DNA from: JANLSE01 sp038214135
GTDB taxonomy: Bacteria; Chloroflexota; Chloroflexia; Chloroflexales; Roseiflexaceae
Reading direction: 5' to 3'
Length of the DNA: 28,131 nt
Assembly (NCBI GenBank): GCA_038214135.1
Contig: JBBQSD010000075.1
Location: 1 to 28,131 of the forward strand
Of the stretch, positions 16,063-22,520 are shown in pieces; the first letter of the stretch is position 1; each line of letters opens with the position of its first letter. Made by a program: the position numbers and the translations under genes. The notes below the pieces were generated by a model, which worked only from the letters and a program-made list of their open reading frames with translations, was not told where the DNA came from and ran no database searches.

Positions 16063-17520
16063 CTATTGGCCATCGAAATAGACGGTTTTGATCTTGGTGA
16101 AGAATTCGATTGCGCCCTGGCCCATTTCGCGGAACATGCCGGAGCCACTGTTCTTGAAGCCACCAAAGGGTGCCTGGATCGATGCGCCAACAGTGCCCTG
16201 ATTGACTTTGACCATCCCAGCTTCCGATTGCTCGGCGAAGCGAATCGCCCGCCGCAGATCGTTGGTCACGATCCCTGCCGATAGCCCATATTCGATGCCA
16301 TTGGCAATGGCGAAGGCTTCTTGCAGATCGGCGGCTTCGATCACACCAACGACCGGGCCGAAGACCTCTTCCTGCGCGATTCGCATGTCTGGCCGTACGC
16401 CACCCAATACGGTTGGCTGCACGAAATAGCCACGAGCCAGCCCGCTTTCCTCGGGAGCGCCACCACCGGCCAGCACAACGGCACCTTCGCTGCGGGCAAT
16501 CTCGATATACTCAAGATCGGTGCGGCGCTGGCCGGCGCTGATGGCTGGCCCCATCTGGCTGCCCTGCACCAACCCTGGCCCAACTTTCAGAGCGCGAGCA
16601 TAGGCGCTCAGCTTCTCGGTGAATGCCTTTGCGACCGAGGCCTCGACAATCGCCCGGCTACATGCCGTACACGCCTGACCCGTCAGCCCAAACCCACTAC
16701 CAGCAATAATCGTCACAGCTTTATCCAGATCGGCATCGGCAGCAACAATAATCGGGTTCTTGCCACCCATCTCCAGATGCGTGCGCGTGATTCGTGGGGC
16801 CGTCTTCTGGTAGAGTGCATGGCCAACCGCATACGAGCCAGTAAACGAAACCGCCTGGACGCGTGGATCGCTGACCAGTGTATCGCCAAGTACGCCGCCG
16901 CCGCCAGTCACGATATTCAGCACACCCTTTGGCAGCCCAGCCTCGTGCAATAGTTTCACCAGCCGAATCGCCAGCAATGGCGTCGCAGAGGCAGGTTTGA
17001 AAATGACCGTATTGCCTGTGACCAGCGCTGGCGCAATCTTCCACACTGGGATCGAGAGTGGGAAATTCCAGGGTGTGATGATCGCACAGACACCAACAGG
17101 CACGCGCAGGCTGTAGAGCAGGGTATGCGGCGTATCGGCTGGCAGCATATCGCCGCCAACCCGCCATGCCTCGCCAGCAAAATAGCGAAATAGATCAACC
17201 GAACGCGTGACTTCCCGTGATGCTTCCAGGCGCGTCTTGCCCTCTTCGCGGGTCAGATCCTCGGCCCACGAATCGGCCTGGCTTTCCATGATATTGGCGG
17301 CCCGATAGAAGATCTTGCCTCGTTCAGGCGCGATCATCGATGCCCAACCGGGAAATGCTGTGTGAGCAGCATCGATTGCGGCCGTAATATCGGCTGGTGT
17401 CGAGGCAGGAACGCTGCCGATCACATCATCGGTATCGGCAGGATTGCGAACCTCAAACCAATCGTTGCTGGTAGAGGCAACCGACTCGCCACCGATGATA
17501 TTATGAAATTGGGTTGTCAT
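16063..17520 (-). CDS. NAD(P)-dependent aldehyde dehydrogenase (semialdehyde dehydrogenase type)
   Basis: Oxidises an aldehyde to its acid in the cytosol. The 485 residues cover the whole ALDH fold. The catalytic set is visible: Asn152 in ITPWNFPLS, Glu250 in LEMGGKNP and the nucleophile Cys284 in GQACTACSR. Cofactor-binding KPASATP (175-181) and FTGSYAVG are present, as is the C-terminal FGGFKNSGSG. The GGKNP and KNSGSG style matches succinate-semialdehyde or α-ketoglutarate-semialdehyde dehydrogenases. With the GABA-type aminotransferase about 1 kb upstream on the same strand, succinate semialdehyde is a reasonable guess for the substrate. The ATG at 17520 has AAGGAA about 7 bases before it. 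A second cysteine, Cys287, follows the nucleophile by three residues, which is less common. Confidence 0.93.
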   Translation of the reverse strand: MTTQFHNIIGGESVASTSNDWFEVRNPADTDDVIGSVPASTPADITAAIDAAHTAFPGWASMIAPERGKIFYRAANIMESQADSWAEDLTREEGKTRLEASREVTRSVDLFRYFAGEAWRVGGDMLPADTPHTLLYSLRVPVGVCAIITPWNFPLSIPVWKIAPALVTGNTVIFKPASATPLLAIRLVKLLHEAGLPKGVLNIVTGGGGVLGDTLVSDPRVQAVSFTGSYAVGHALYQKTAPRITRTHLEMGGKNPIIVAADADLDKAVTIIAGSGFGLTGQACTACSRAIVEASVAKAFTEKLSAYARALKVGPGLVQGSQMGPAISAGQRRTDLEYIEIARSEGAVVLAGGGAPEESGLARGYFVQPTVLGGVRPDMRIAQEEVFGPVVGVIEAADLQEAFAIANGIEYGLSAGIVTNDLRRAIRFAEQSEAGMVKVNQGTVGASIQAPFGGFKNSGSGMFREMGQGAIEFFTKIKTVYFDGQ

Positions 17521-17538
17521 GTTATTTCCTTACTGATA

Positions 17539-17619
17539 ATGCCGCTGCGTGCGGCTGGCGGCTGGAAACCGTTCGATGCTCTTTTGGATGCCGCTGCGTG
17601 CGGCAGGCACCAGGAAACC
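17539..17619. repeat. Direct repeat of a GCCGCTGCGTGCGGC palindrome
   Basis: ATGCCGCTGCGTGCGGC occurs at 17539-17555 and 17588-17604. Each copy is followed ten bases later by GGAAACC. Each core can form a 5-bp GCCGC/GCGGC hairpin. It lies upstream of the aldehyde dehydrogenase ribosome site. Confidence 0.7.
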
Positions 17620-17681
17620 AGTCGGCACGGTTTCCTGGACCTTCCTACGGCCAGAGACCCTTGTCCCTGGACCCTAAATGG

Positions 17682-17744
17682 ATGTTGGTGGCTGGCCAAC
17701 CTTCGTTGATCATGCTTCGGCTGTGATCGACATGCGTTGGTGGC
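17682..17744. repeat. 63-base dispersed repeat, copy 2 (partner at 2863-2925)
   Basis: Begins ATGTTGGTGGCTGGCCAA and ends ACATGCGTTGGTGGC, same orientation as copy 1. The gap 17521-17804 consists almost wholly of repeats and I find no gene in it. Confidence 0.7.
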
Positions 17745-17745
17745 T

Positions 17746-17807
17746 ATTCTGACTCCTGACTCCTGGATACTTGGTTCTTGGGTTAGAATTCTGACTCCTG
17801 ACTCCTA
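17746..17807 (-). repeat. Double GGAGTCAGGAGTCAGAAT repeat containing the GNAT stop codon
   Basis: On the minus strand the GNAT stop is the TAG of TAGGAGTCAGGAGTCAGAAT (17807-17788). A second copy with a variant ATCCAGGAGTCAG ends at 17746. Between them lies a CCAAGAACCAAG stretch also found next to the copy after hisS. Confidence 0.75.
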
Positions 17808-18425
17808 GAGTTCGGGGTTTTCCCACACAATCAGTGCCGCCTGATTGCCAAGGTGCCCAGCCTCAAGATAATCGTGGAGGATGCCGCGCACCTGAAAGCC
17901 GCTCTTGAGTTGCGGCGTCAGCGTCGGGTCCGTCATGCGCCCGGCGGCAACTTCTGCGACATATTCCTCGGCGCTCATGGTATCGCGATGCAAATAGTAA
18001 CCAGGCAGCATCCCGCCTGCAACCATTCCGCGTAGCCCAAGCTGGCGGATGAGAGCTTTGCGGGCATCATAGAGCATCTTCGAGATTTTGCGCCCGCGAT
18101 ACTCTGGATGCACGCTGACATCAACCCCGTACAGCCATTCGCCAGTGGGCTGGTGATTCTCCAGAAAACCACCAGCGATGATATCGTGGAAGGCATGTGG
18201 TGTGAAGACTTGATCGGTTGTCGCTCGAAAGGTCGTGCTCATGCCAACCACCCGATCCCCATCAAGCGCAACATGTTGCCCCTGCGGAAAGAGTTCTAGG
18301 TGGCGCAGAACGTGCTGGCGCTTGATCAGATCATCATCGAGCAGGGTTGGAAAGCAGAGCCGCTGATGGACCTCGATTGCTTCGGCGTGATCAGGAAGCG
18401 TATTGGTTATGATGATGTCATTCAT
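17805..18425 (-). CDS. GNAT-family N-acetyltransferase
   Basis: A 206-residue cytosolic GNAT protein. The acetyl-CoA site reads VDVSVHPEYRGRKISKMLYDARKALI (about 109-134), with the R/Q-x-x-G-x-G/A loop as YRGRKIS. The C-terminal half, GMVAGGMLPGYYLHRDTMSAEEYVAEVAAGRMTDP, then LKSGFQVRGILHDYL, resembles the GNAT domain that is fused to carbon-nitrogen hydrolases in other bacteria; here it stands alone. The acceptor is unknown. It lies between a GABA-type aminotransferase and an aldehyde dehydrogenase on the same strand, so a role in amine or amino-acid metabolism is plausible but unproven. The start ATG 18425 has only a weak GAGAA upstream. The stop codon is part of a dispersed repeat. Confidence 0.85.
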   Translation of the reverse strand: MNDIIITNTLPDHAEAIEVHQRLCFPTLLDDDLIKRQHVLRHLELFPQGQHVALDGDRVVGMSTTFRATTDQVFTPHAFHDIIAGGFLENHQPTGEWLYGVDVSVHPEYRGRKISKMLYDARKALIRQLGLRGMVAGGMLPGYYLHRDTMSAEEYVAEVAAGRMTDPTLTPQLKSGFQVRGILHDYLEAGHLGNQAALIVWENPEL

Positions 18426-18464
18426 AGGTTGTTCTCTGGGTATACAGGCGGTTTGTGTGAGAAT

Positions 18465-18580
18465 CGAGTATTCAGGAGTCAGGAGCCAGAATGCTTACTC
18501 AAGAACAACAGAACTAAGGAACAAGCGAACAAGACACCAGGCGATCACCATGTCACCCGGTCACGTTGTCACCTGGTCAC
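18465..18580. repeat. Repeat block between the aminotransferase and GNAT genes
   Basis: CGAGTATTCAGGAGTCAGGA (from 18465 on the plus strand) belongs to the GAGTATTCAGGAGTCAG family. It is followed by AACAAG-rich low complexity and by two copies of GTCACC-N-GGTCAC (18552-18564 and 18568-18580). On the minus strand the second copy holds the aminotransferase TGA stop (18579-18577). Confidence 0.7.
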
Positions 18581-19926
18581 ATTATCTCGCTTCGGAGCGC
18601 TGTATCAAGCACATCTAGTCCTTCTTGAAGCTGTTCATCGGTGATTGTAAATGGCATGAGCAGGCGAATACAGTTTGTGTACAGCCCGGCGCGCATTGTG
18701 ATCAGGCCATTTTGGAGGCATTTCGTAATCACGCGGGCGGCCCGATCTGGATCTGGCTCGCGGGTCTGGCGATCCTTGACGAACTCAATCGCCATCATTG
18801 CACCAAGGCCGCGTACTTCGCCAATGAATGGCAGATCATCTGTCCATCGGGCACCATGCTGGCGAATGGCCGCCCCGATCACGTTCGCACGAGCCATGAG
18901 TGGATCGCGGCCATTCTCGCCGGTTAGCGACTTGATCACCTCAATGGCGGCGACACAGGCCAGCGGGTTGCCGCTATAGGTTCCGCCAAGGCCGCCAACC
19001 GGGACTTTATCCATCACGCTGGCGCGGCCCGTCACTGCCGCAAGTGGCATGCCCGCCGCAATGGATTTGGCGCTGACCAGAATATCTGGTTCACAGCCCA
19101 TCTGTTCCATCGCAAACAGTGTGCCAGTGCGCCCAAAGCCACACTGCACCTCATCGGCGATCAGTAATGCACCGATCCGATCACACAACGCCCGCAATTG
19201 CTGCATATAGGCTGGCCGTACCGGAATAAAGCCGCCCTCGCCCTGAACAGGTTCGATAATAATCGCCGCAACCTTCTCGGCCTCGACATGCGTTAATAAC
19301 ATGGCTTCCAGGCGGCCAAAACAGTTGCCAGAACATTCGGCATCGCATAGGTTGCACTGAAACTCATAGGGGTAGGGTGCCCGATAGATTTCGGGAGCGA
19401 ATGGGCCATCCCCCTTCTTGAAACTGGTCTTGCTGGTGAGCGTGGTTGTTAGCAGTGTCCGGCCATGGTAGGCTCCATCATAGGCGATAATTGCGCTACG
19501 GCCAGTGGCAACACGGGCGATCTTGATCGCATTCTCGACGGCCTCCGCACCACTATTTGCGAACATGGTCTTTATTGGGCCACTGATCGGAACTAATTGA
19601 TTCATGCGCTCGGCCAGATCGACCATTGGCTCATAGGTTGCAACAAGCGAACACATATGGATGAGTTTGGCGGCCTGCTCCTGAATGGCGGCAACAACCT
19701 CGGGCGCGCAATGGCCTATATTGAGCACGCCAATCCCACCAACAAAATCGATGAATGTATTCCCATCGACATCCGTCACCAGTGCGCCATCTGCGCGTTC
19801 CACTGCGATTGGATGGGCTTTGTAGACCCCCTGCGGGATGGCGGCTTCGCGGCGTGCGCCGATTGCCTGCGAACGTGGGCCGGGAATGGCCGTCTGGATC
19901 TGAATGCTGCGCGTGGCGGTGTCCAT
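18577..19926 (-). CDS. gabT: Class III aminotransferase, 4-aminobutyrate aminotransferase type
   Basis: PLP enzyme that moves the amino group of GABA (or a related ω-amine) to 2-oxoglutarate, giving succinate semialdehyde. It has 449 residues. Marks: FVGGIGVLNIGH (about 61-72), MFANSGAEAVENAIKIAR (121-138), IIAYDGAYHGRT (147-157), LIADEVQCGFGRTG (255-268, Asp258 on the pyridine N), and the Schiff-base Lys287 in SAKSIAAGMP. An odd insert, CNLCDAECSGNC, places Cys191, 194, 198 and 202 in a CX2CX3CX3C pattern that could bind metal. Two adjacent ATGs exist; the second (19926) is best spaced from GGAGG (6 bases). The long open frame upstream is not coding. An aldehyde dehydrogenase and a GNAT gene lie downstream. 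The substrate within the ω-amino class is not certain. Confidence 0.9.
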   Translation of the reverse strand: MDTATRSIQIQTAIPGPRSQAIGARREAAIPQGVYKAHPIAVERADGALVTDVDGNTFIDFVGGIGVLNIGHCAPEVVAAIQEQAAKLIHMCSLVATYEPMVDLAERMNQLVPISGPIKTMFANSGAEAVENAIKIARVATGRSAIIAYDGAYHGRTLLTTTLTSKTSFKKGDGPFAPEIYRAPYPYEFQCNLCDAECSGNCFGRLEAMLLTHVEAEKVAAIIIEPVQGEGGFIPVRPAYMQQLRALCDRIGALLIADEVQCGFGRTGTLFAMEQMGCEPDILVSAKSIAAGMPLAAVTGRASVMDKVPVGGLGGTYSGNPLACVAAIEVIKSLTGENGRDPLMARANVIGAAIRQHGARWTDDLPFIGEVRGLGAMMAIEFVKDRQTREPDPDRAARVITKCLQNGLITMRAGLYTNCIRLLMPFTITDEQLQEGLDVLDTALRSEIM

Positions 19927-19963
19927 CATATTCCTCCAGCGTGTGAGTTCATCGAATATGGCG

Positions 19964-19972
19964 ATCATACCA
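19964..19972 (-). promoter_or_regulatory. Extended -10 upstream of gabT
   Basis: TGG followed by TATGAT on the minus strand. The predicted start near 19957 leaves a leader of about 30 bases with GGAGG. The -35 is poor. Confidence 0.4.
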
Positions 19973-20014
19973 CCAAATTGATTTGCCGTGCGACAACATA
20001 CGTCCCGCACCGCC

Positions 20015-20038
20015 AGACGCCCCAGCGGGGCGTCTCTA
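20015..20038 (-). terminator. GTAGAGACGCCCC palindrome carrying the ABC-F stop codon
   Basis: AGACGCCCC (20015-20023) and GGGGCGTCT (20027-20035) pair perfectly over 9 bp with the loop AGC. On the minus strand the element begins GTAGAGACGCCCC, and its TAG (20038-20036) is the ABC-F stop codon. Probably terminates ABC-F transcription 107 bases before gabT. Confidence 0.65.
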
Positions 20039-21775
20039 CCGTTTGGTACCCTTCGCCATCCCTGGTTTGCCCTTCTGTACTGGTGTTGGGGTTGGTGGCG
20101 GTGGCGGCGGTGCAAGTTCACGGGCGCGTTGTTCGGCATAGTAGCTATAGCCGCCTTCATACACCCGTAGCTCGCCATTCTGCACCTCCACAATGCGGTC
20201 GGCAACTCGATCCAGGAAGTAGCGATCATGTGAGACGACGATGATCGTGCCAGCAAACTCATCGAGGGCCTGTTCCAGCACTTCCGCCGATGGAATATCC
20301 AGGTTGTTGGTTGGCTCATCGAGCAACAGGCAGTTTGCACCTGTCAGCATCAAGCGCGCCAACTGAACGCGGCTCTTTTCGCCGCCACTCAGTTTGGCAA
20401 TCGGCTGGGATGTGGCCGCATAGGGGATCAGAAAGCGCCCCAACTTGGCAATTGCCTCGCCCTCATACATTGGCCGCACCGCCCGCAACGCCTCAATCGG
20501 TGTCTGGCGCATATCCAGGGTTTCGTGTTGCTGGGCATAATAGCCAAGCTGGATGCTCGGCCCAACCCAGATTTCACCGCCATCGATTGGCAGTTCTCCC
20601 AGGATGAGTTTGAGCAGCACCGATTTGCCAGCCCCATTCGGCCCGACAATCCCGATTCGCTCGCCATTCAATAGTGTCGCTATCGCACCCATCAGAATAA
20701 TATGTTCGCCGAAATATTTATCGACCTTGCGGAGCTCGATGGCCTTGACGCCACCGCGTTGGTGTGGGCGGAATTGCAGTGCCATTTTGCGGCGTTCCAA
20801 CACAGGCCGCTCGACCTTATCCATGCGTTCGATCGCACGCTGCTTATTCTCGATCTGCGTCTTATGCCGCCGATCAAGCGAGATCGCCAGCCAAACCTTG
20901 AAGCGGGCGATTGCTGCCTCAAGATGTTCGATCTGCTTCTGTTGGGCAACAAAATCCTGTTGTTGGCGCAGATTGGCTAACTCCTTCTGGGTCGCATATG
21001 ATGAATAGTTGCCCTCCCAGCGCAGCAAGCGGGCACCGCGAGTATTGGCACCGCTGCCAAGTGGCTCGATTTCAACAATCAGGCGCACGGTTTCATCGAG
21101 CAAATAGCGATCATGCGAGATGATCACCACTGCGCCATCGAAATCGCGGATCATCTGTTCCAATGTGCTTTTGCGTTCAACATCGAGATGATTATCCGGT
21201 TCATCAAGCAGCAGCAGATCGGGATCAGAAAGCAGGCAGCGTGCCAGGCCAACCATCTTGCGCTGGCCGCCGCTCAACAATTTCATCGGCTTCTGCCATT
21301 CCTCCTCGGGCATCTCCAGTTCGCTGAGCAGGTGTTCGGCGCGGCCATGCAACCCATCGCCGCCAAGTGCCTCACGCTGGCCGATCAGGCGTTCGTGCTC
21401 GTTCAGAACTCGTTCGAGGGCCGCCATATCGCCTGTGACAGCCGGATCGGCCAGCTGTTCTTCGAGTGCTGCCAGCCGAGCCTCGACAATCGCTAATTCC
21501 GCATGCCCGGCCAATAATTCCGCCATCACCGGCCGATCTGGATCGCCCTCATATTCCTGGGCCAGGTATGCCACCCGTACGCCGCGCCGCAACACAACCG
21601 TTCCCTCATCTGGTTCTTCGAGCGCCGCTATTGTTCGCAGCAGGGTCGATTTCCCGACACCATTAGGGCCAACCAGGCCGATTTTCTCGCCATCCTGGAT
21701 CGACCAGGCCAGGCCACTGAAGATTACCCGGCCACCATGGGCGCGGCCCAGATTATGAATATCGGCAATAATCAT
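20036..21775 (-). CDS. ABC-F family ATPase (ribosome-associated)
   Basis: A 579-residue soluble protein with two ABC domains and no membrane segments, as in translation factors and antibiotic-protection proteins of the ABC-F family. Domain 1: Walker A GLVGPNGVGKST (33-44), signature LSGGQRKMVGLAR, Walker B LLLLDEPDNHLD (Asp replaces the usual Thr after EP). A charged linker helix pair of about 60 residues (KELANLRQQQ to IERMDKVERP) is the P-site tRNA interaction motif region. Domain 2: GIVGPNGAGKSV, LSGGEKSRVQLAR, LLLDEPTNNLD. The tail ends in six prolines, TPTP and a Lys/Arg-rich stretch. The ATG at 21775 has AAGGAGG 8 bases before it and a good promoter directly upstream. Whether it is a housekeeping factor (Uup/EttA-like) or confers resistance cannot be told by eye. 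Confidence 0.93.
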   Translation of the reverse strand: MIIADIHNLGRAHGGRVIFSGLAWSIQDGEKIGLVGPNGVGKSTLLRTIAALEEPDEGTVVLRRGVRVAYLAQEYEGDPDRPVMAELLAGHAELAIVEARLAALEEQLADPAVTGDMAALERVLNEHERLIGQREALGGDGLHGRAEHLLSELEMPEEEWQKPMKLLSGGQRKMVGLARCLLSDPDLLLLDEPDNHLDVERKSTLEQMIRDFDGAVVIISHDRYLLDETVRLIVEIEPLGSGANTRGARLLRWEGNYSSYATQKELANLRQQQDFVAQQKQIEHLEAAIARFKVWLAISLDRRHKTQIENKQRAIERMDKVERPVLERRKMALQFRPHQRGGVKAIELRKVDKYFGEHIILMGAIATLLNGERIGIVGPNGAGKSVLLKLILGELPIDGGEIWVGPSIQLGYYAQQHETLDMRQTPIEALRAVRPMYEGEAIAKLGRFLIPYAATSQPIAKLSGGEKSRVQLARLMLTGANCLLLDEPTNNLDIPSAEVLEQALDEFAGTIIVVSHDRYFLDRVADRIVEVQNGELRVYEGGYSYYAEQRARELAPPPPPPTPTPVQKGKPGMAKGTKR

Positions 21776-21797
21776 TCTATGTGCCTCCTTATTCTTG

Positions 21798-21827
21798 TTT
21801 ATAGAGCAATCCTACCGGATGTGTAAA
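21798..21827 (-). promoter_or_regulatory. Promoter of the ABC-F gene, inside a dispersed repeat
   Basis: Minus strand TTTACA (21827-21822), an 18-base spacer and TATAAA (21803-21798). The predicted start near 21791 leaves a leader of only about 16 bases, nearly all of it the AAGGAGG ribosome site. Confidence 0.7.
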
Positions 21828-21870
21828 AGGAATGGAGGATTTCTTTCGGGGTTGCACCCCCAACCCCGCT
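21800..21870 (-). repeat. AGCAATCCTA-CGGAT-TGTAAA repeat, copy 1
   Basis: Partner of 22053-22137 in the same orientation. Shared text includes GCAATCCTA, CGGAT, TGTAAAA, GGAATGG, TTTCTTTCGGG and CCCCGCT. It ends in an 8-bp hairpin, CGGGGTTG / CAACCCCG (21847-21868). It carries the ABC-F promoter. Confidence 0.8.
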
Positions 21871-21895
21871 CGCACAGTACCAGACTCTTTGGATA

Positions 21896-21931
21896 ATAAA
21901 AAAGCCGTGGCACCGTACTGGCCCACGACTT
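21896..21931 (-). terminator. Strong intrinsic terminator upstream of the ABC-F promoter
   Basis: Minus strand AAGTCGTGG (21931-21923) pairs with CCACGGCTT (21910-21902), one G:U, around a 12-base loop. The run TTTTTT (21903-21898) and ATT follow. It is the most typical Rho-independent terminator in the window, yet no protein gene ends before it. Confidence 0.8.
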
Positions 21932-22045
21932 GCAGCTCAACTGAATGTTGTTTACATAACAATCCTCTCGCAGGGCACAGTAATCCCATGTCCTACGAGC
22001 AGCATTCCGCCACGCGATGATCTCCATGTAATTGTTGTTGTGTTC
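21896..22045 (-). ncRNA. Candidate structured leader or small RNA (about 150 nt)
   Basis: Bounded by a repeat-borne promoter (22080-22051) and the terminator at 21931-21896. In between, the minus strand can fold as a three-way junction. The closing stem is CATTC (22003-22007) with GAATG (21943-21947), given as plus-strand text. Hairpin A is CCTACGAG (21992-21999) with CTCGCAGG (21967-21974), 8 bp with one wobble. Hairpin B is TTGTT (21948-21952) with AACAA (21958-21962). GCCACG (22009-22014) could also pair with CGTGGC (21906-21911), using the terminator's 3' arm and so acting as an antiterminator. I do not recognise it as 6S, SRP, RNase P, tmRNA or a named riboswitch. It may be a small RNA or an attenuated leader of the ABC-F gene. 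Confidence 0.5.
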
Positions 22046-22050
22046 CAGCG

Positions 22051-22080
22051 CATATATAGCAATCCTATCGGATTTGTAAA
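22051..22080 (-). promoter_or_regulatory. Second repeat-borne promoter, driving the structured RNA
   Basis: Minus strand TTTACA (22080-22075), an 18-base spacer and TATATG (22056-22051), with TATATA two bases further upstream as an alternative -10. Same arrangement as the ABC-F promoter in copy 1. Confidence 0.55.
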
Positions 22081-22137
22081 AAGGGAATGGGAGCTTTCTT
22101 TCGGGACACCCAGAGGGTACCCGGCCCCAGACCCCGC
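22053..22137 (-). repeat. AGCAATCCTA-CGGAT-TGTAAA repeat, copy 2
   Basis: About 250 bases upstream of copy 1 in the same orientation, with slightly different spacing and an extra segment, CCCAGAGGGTACCCG (22109-22123), that recurs inverted in the fchA leader. The gap 21776-22231 holds only the two repeats, their promoters, the structured RNA and the next feature. Confidence 0.8.
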
Positions 22138-22152
22138 TTTGTGCTACGCGCC

Positions 22153-22182
22153 TTTACACTTCAAATAGGCGTGCTATATATA
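22153..22182 (+). promoter_or_regulatory. Possible plus-strand promoter facing the small membrane genes
   Basis: TTTACA (22153-22158), 18 bases, TATATA (22177-22182). It would produce RNA antisense to the two small membrane-protein genes. The architecture matches the repeat-borne promoters, but A/T-rich strings make chance matches possible. Confidence 0.35.
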
Positions 22183-22231
22183 GGGTAGCAGATGCTGTAT
22201 AGCGCGTCAATCCAACTCAAGCAGGAGAAAC

Positions 22232-22513
22232 CTAATCATCATCATCATGATCTGGCGGCCCGGCGATCTGGTCGATCCGGCGACGGATACCATAGGCAAT
22301 GCCAAGAGCCAGGCTACTTGAGAAGATTGCCAGGCCCATCGCCAATGCGAGCAGCGCATCACGGGTTTGTTGATCGGGACGCCGTTCGGGTGGTGGCGTT
22401 TGTTGAATTCCCACCTGAATGGTTGCTGTTGTTGGTATGGATCGCAATGCCGCCGCATCAAATGGCCCTGAAGAAGCCAGAAATACGGCAAGTAGCGCAA
22501 CAGCAATGCTCAT
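22232..22513 (-). CDS. Small membrane protein with acidic tail
   Basis: A 93-residue protein with no recognised family. Residues 2-20 (SIAVALLAVFLASSG) form a signal-anchor or TM segment. A polar, proline-rich loop follows (about 40-55: QQTPPPERRPDQQTR), then a second TM segment (about 57-80: LLALAMGLAIFSSSLALGIAYGI), a basic RRR patch and an acidic end, DHDDDD. The start ATG 22513 lies 7 bases after the stop of the preceding small gene; AAGGA overlaps that stop, slightly far upstream. The frame continues open to an ATG at 22606 inside the previous gene, which is less likely. Coupling and topology suggest the two small proteins work together. Function unknown. Confidence 0.65.
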   Translation of the reverse strand: MSIAVALLAVFLASSGPFDAAALRSIPTTATIQVGIQQTPPPERRPDQQTRDALLALAMGLAIFSSSLALGIAYGIRRRIDQIAGPPDHDDDD

Positions 22514-22520
22514 ACCAATG

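Noticed and set aside
16321..16953. A 210-codon plus-strand frame opposite the aldehyde dehydrogenase
   Set aside because: It is fully antisense to a well-supported gene and looks like a codon-bias shadow.
18552..18580. CRISPR-like short repeats near gabT
   Set aside because: Only two 13-base units with a 3-base gap and no spacers; it is a dispersed GTCACC repeat.
19927..20340. Longer start for gabT overlapping the ABC-F gene
   Set aside because: The extra residues are not protein-like; GGAGG and an extended -10 support 19926.
21812..22027. A 71-codon minus-strand frame over the structured RNA
   Set aside because: It passes through the intrinsic terminator and a repeat, and has no ribosome site. 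A leader peptide at its beginning cannot be ruled out.
21896..22045. 6S RNA, SRP RNA or another standard RNA
   Set aside because: No SRP GGAAG/GCAGCC loop, RNase P core or tmRNA tag is present, and the shape lacks the long closing duplex of 6S; a search is still needed.
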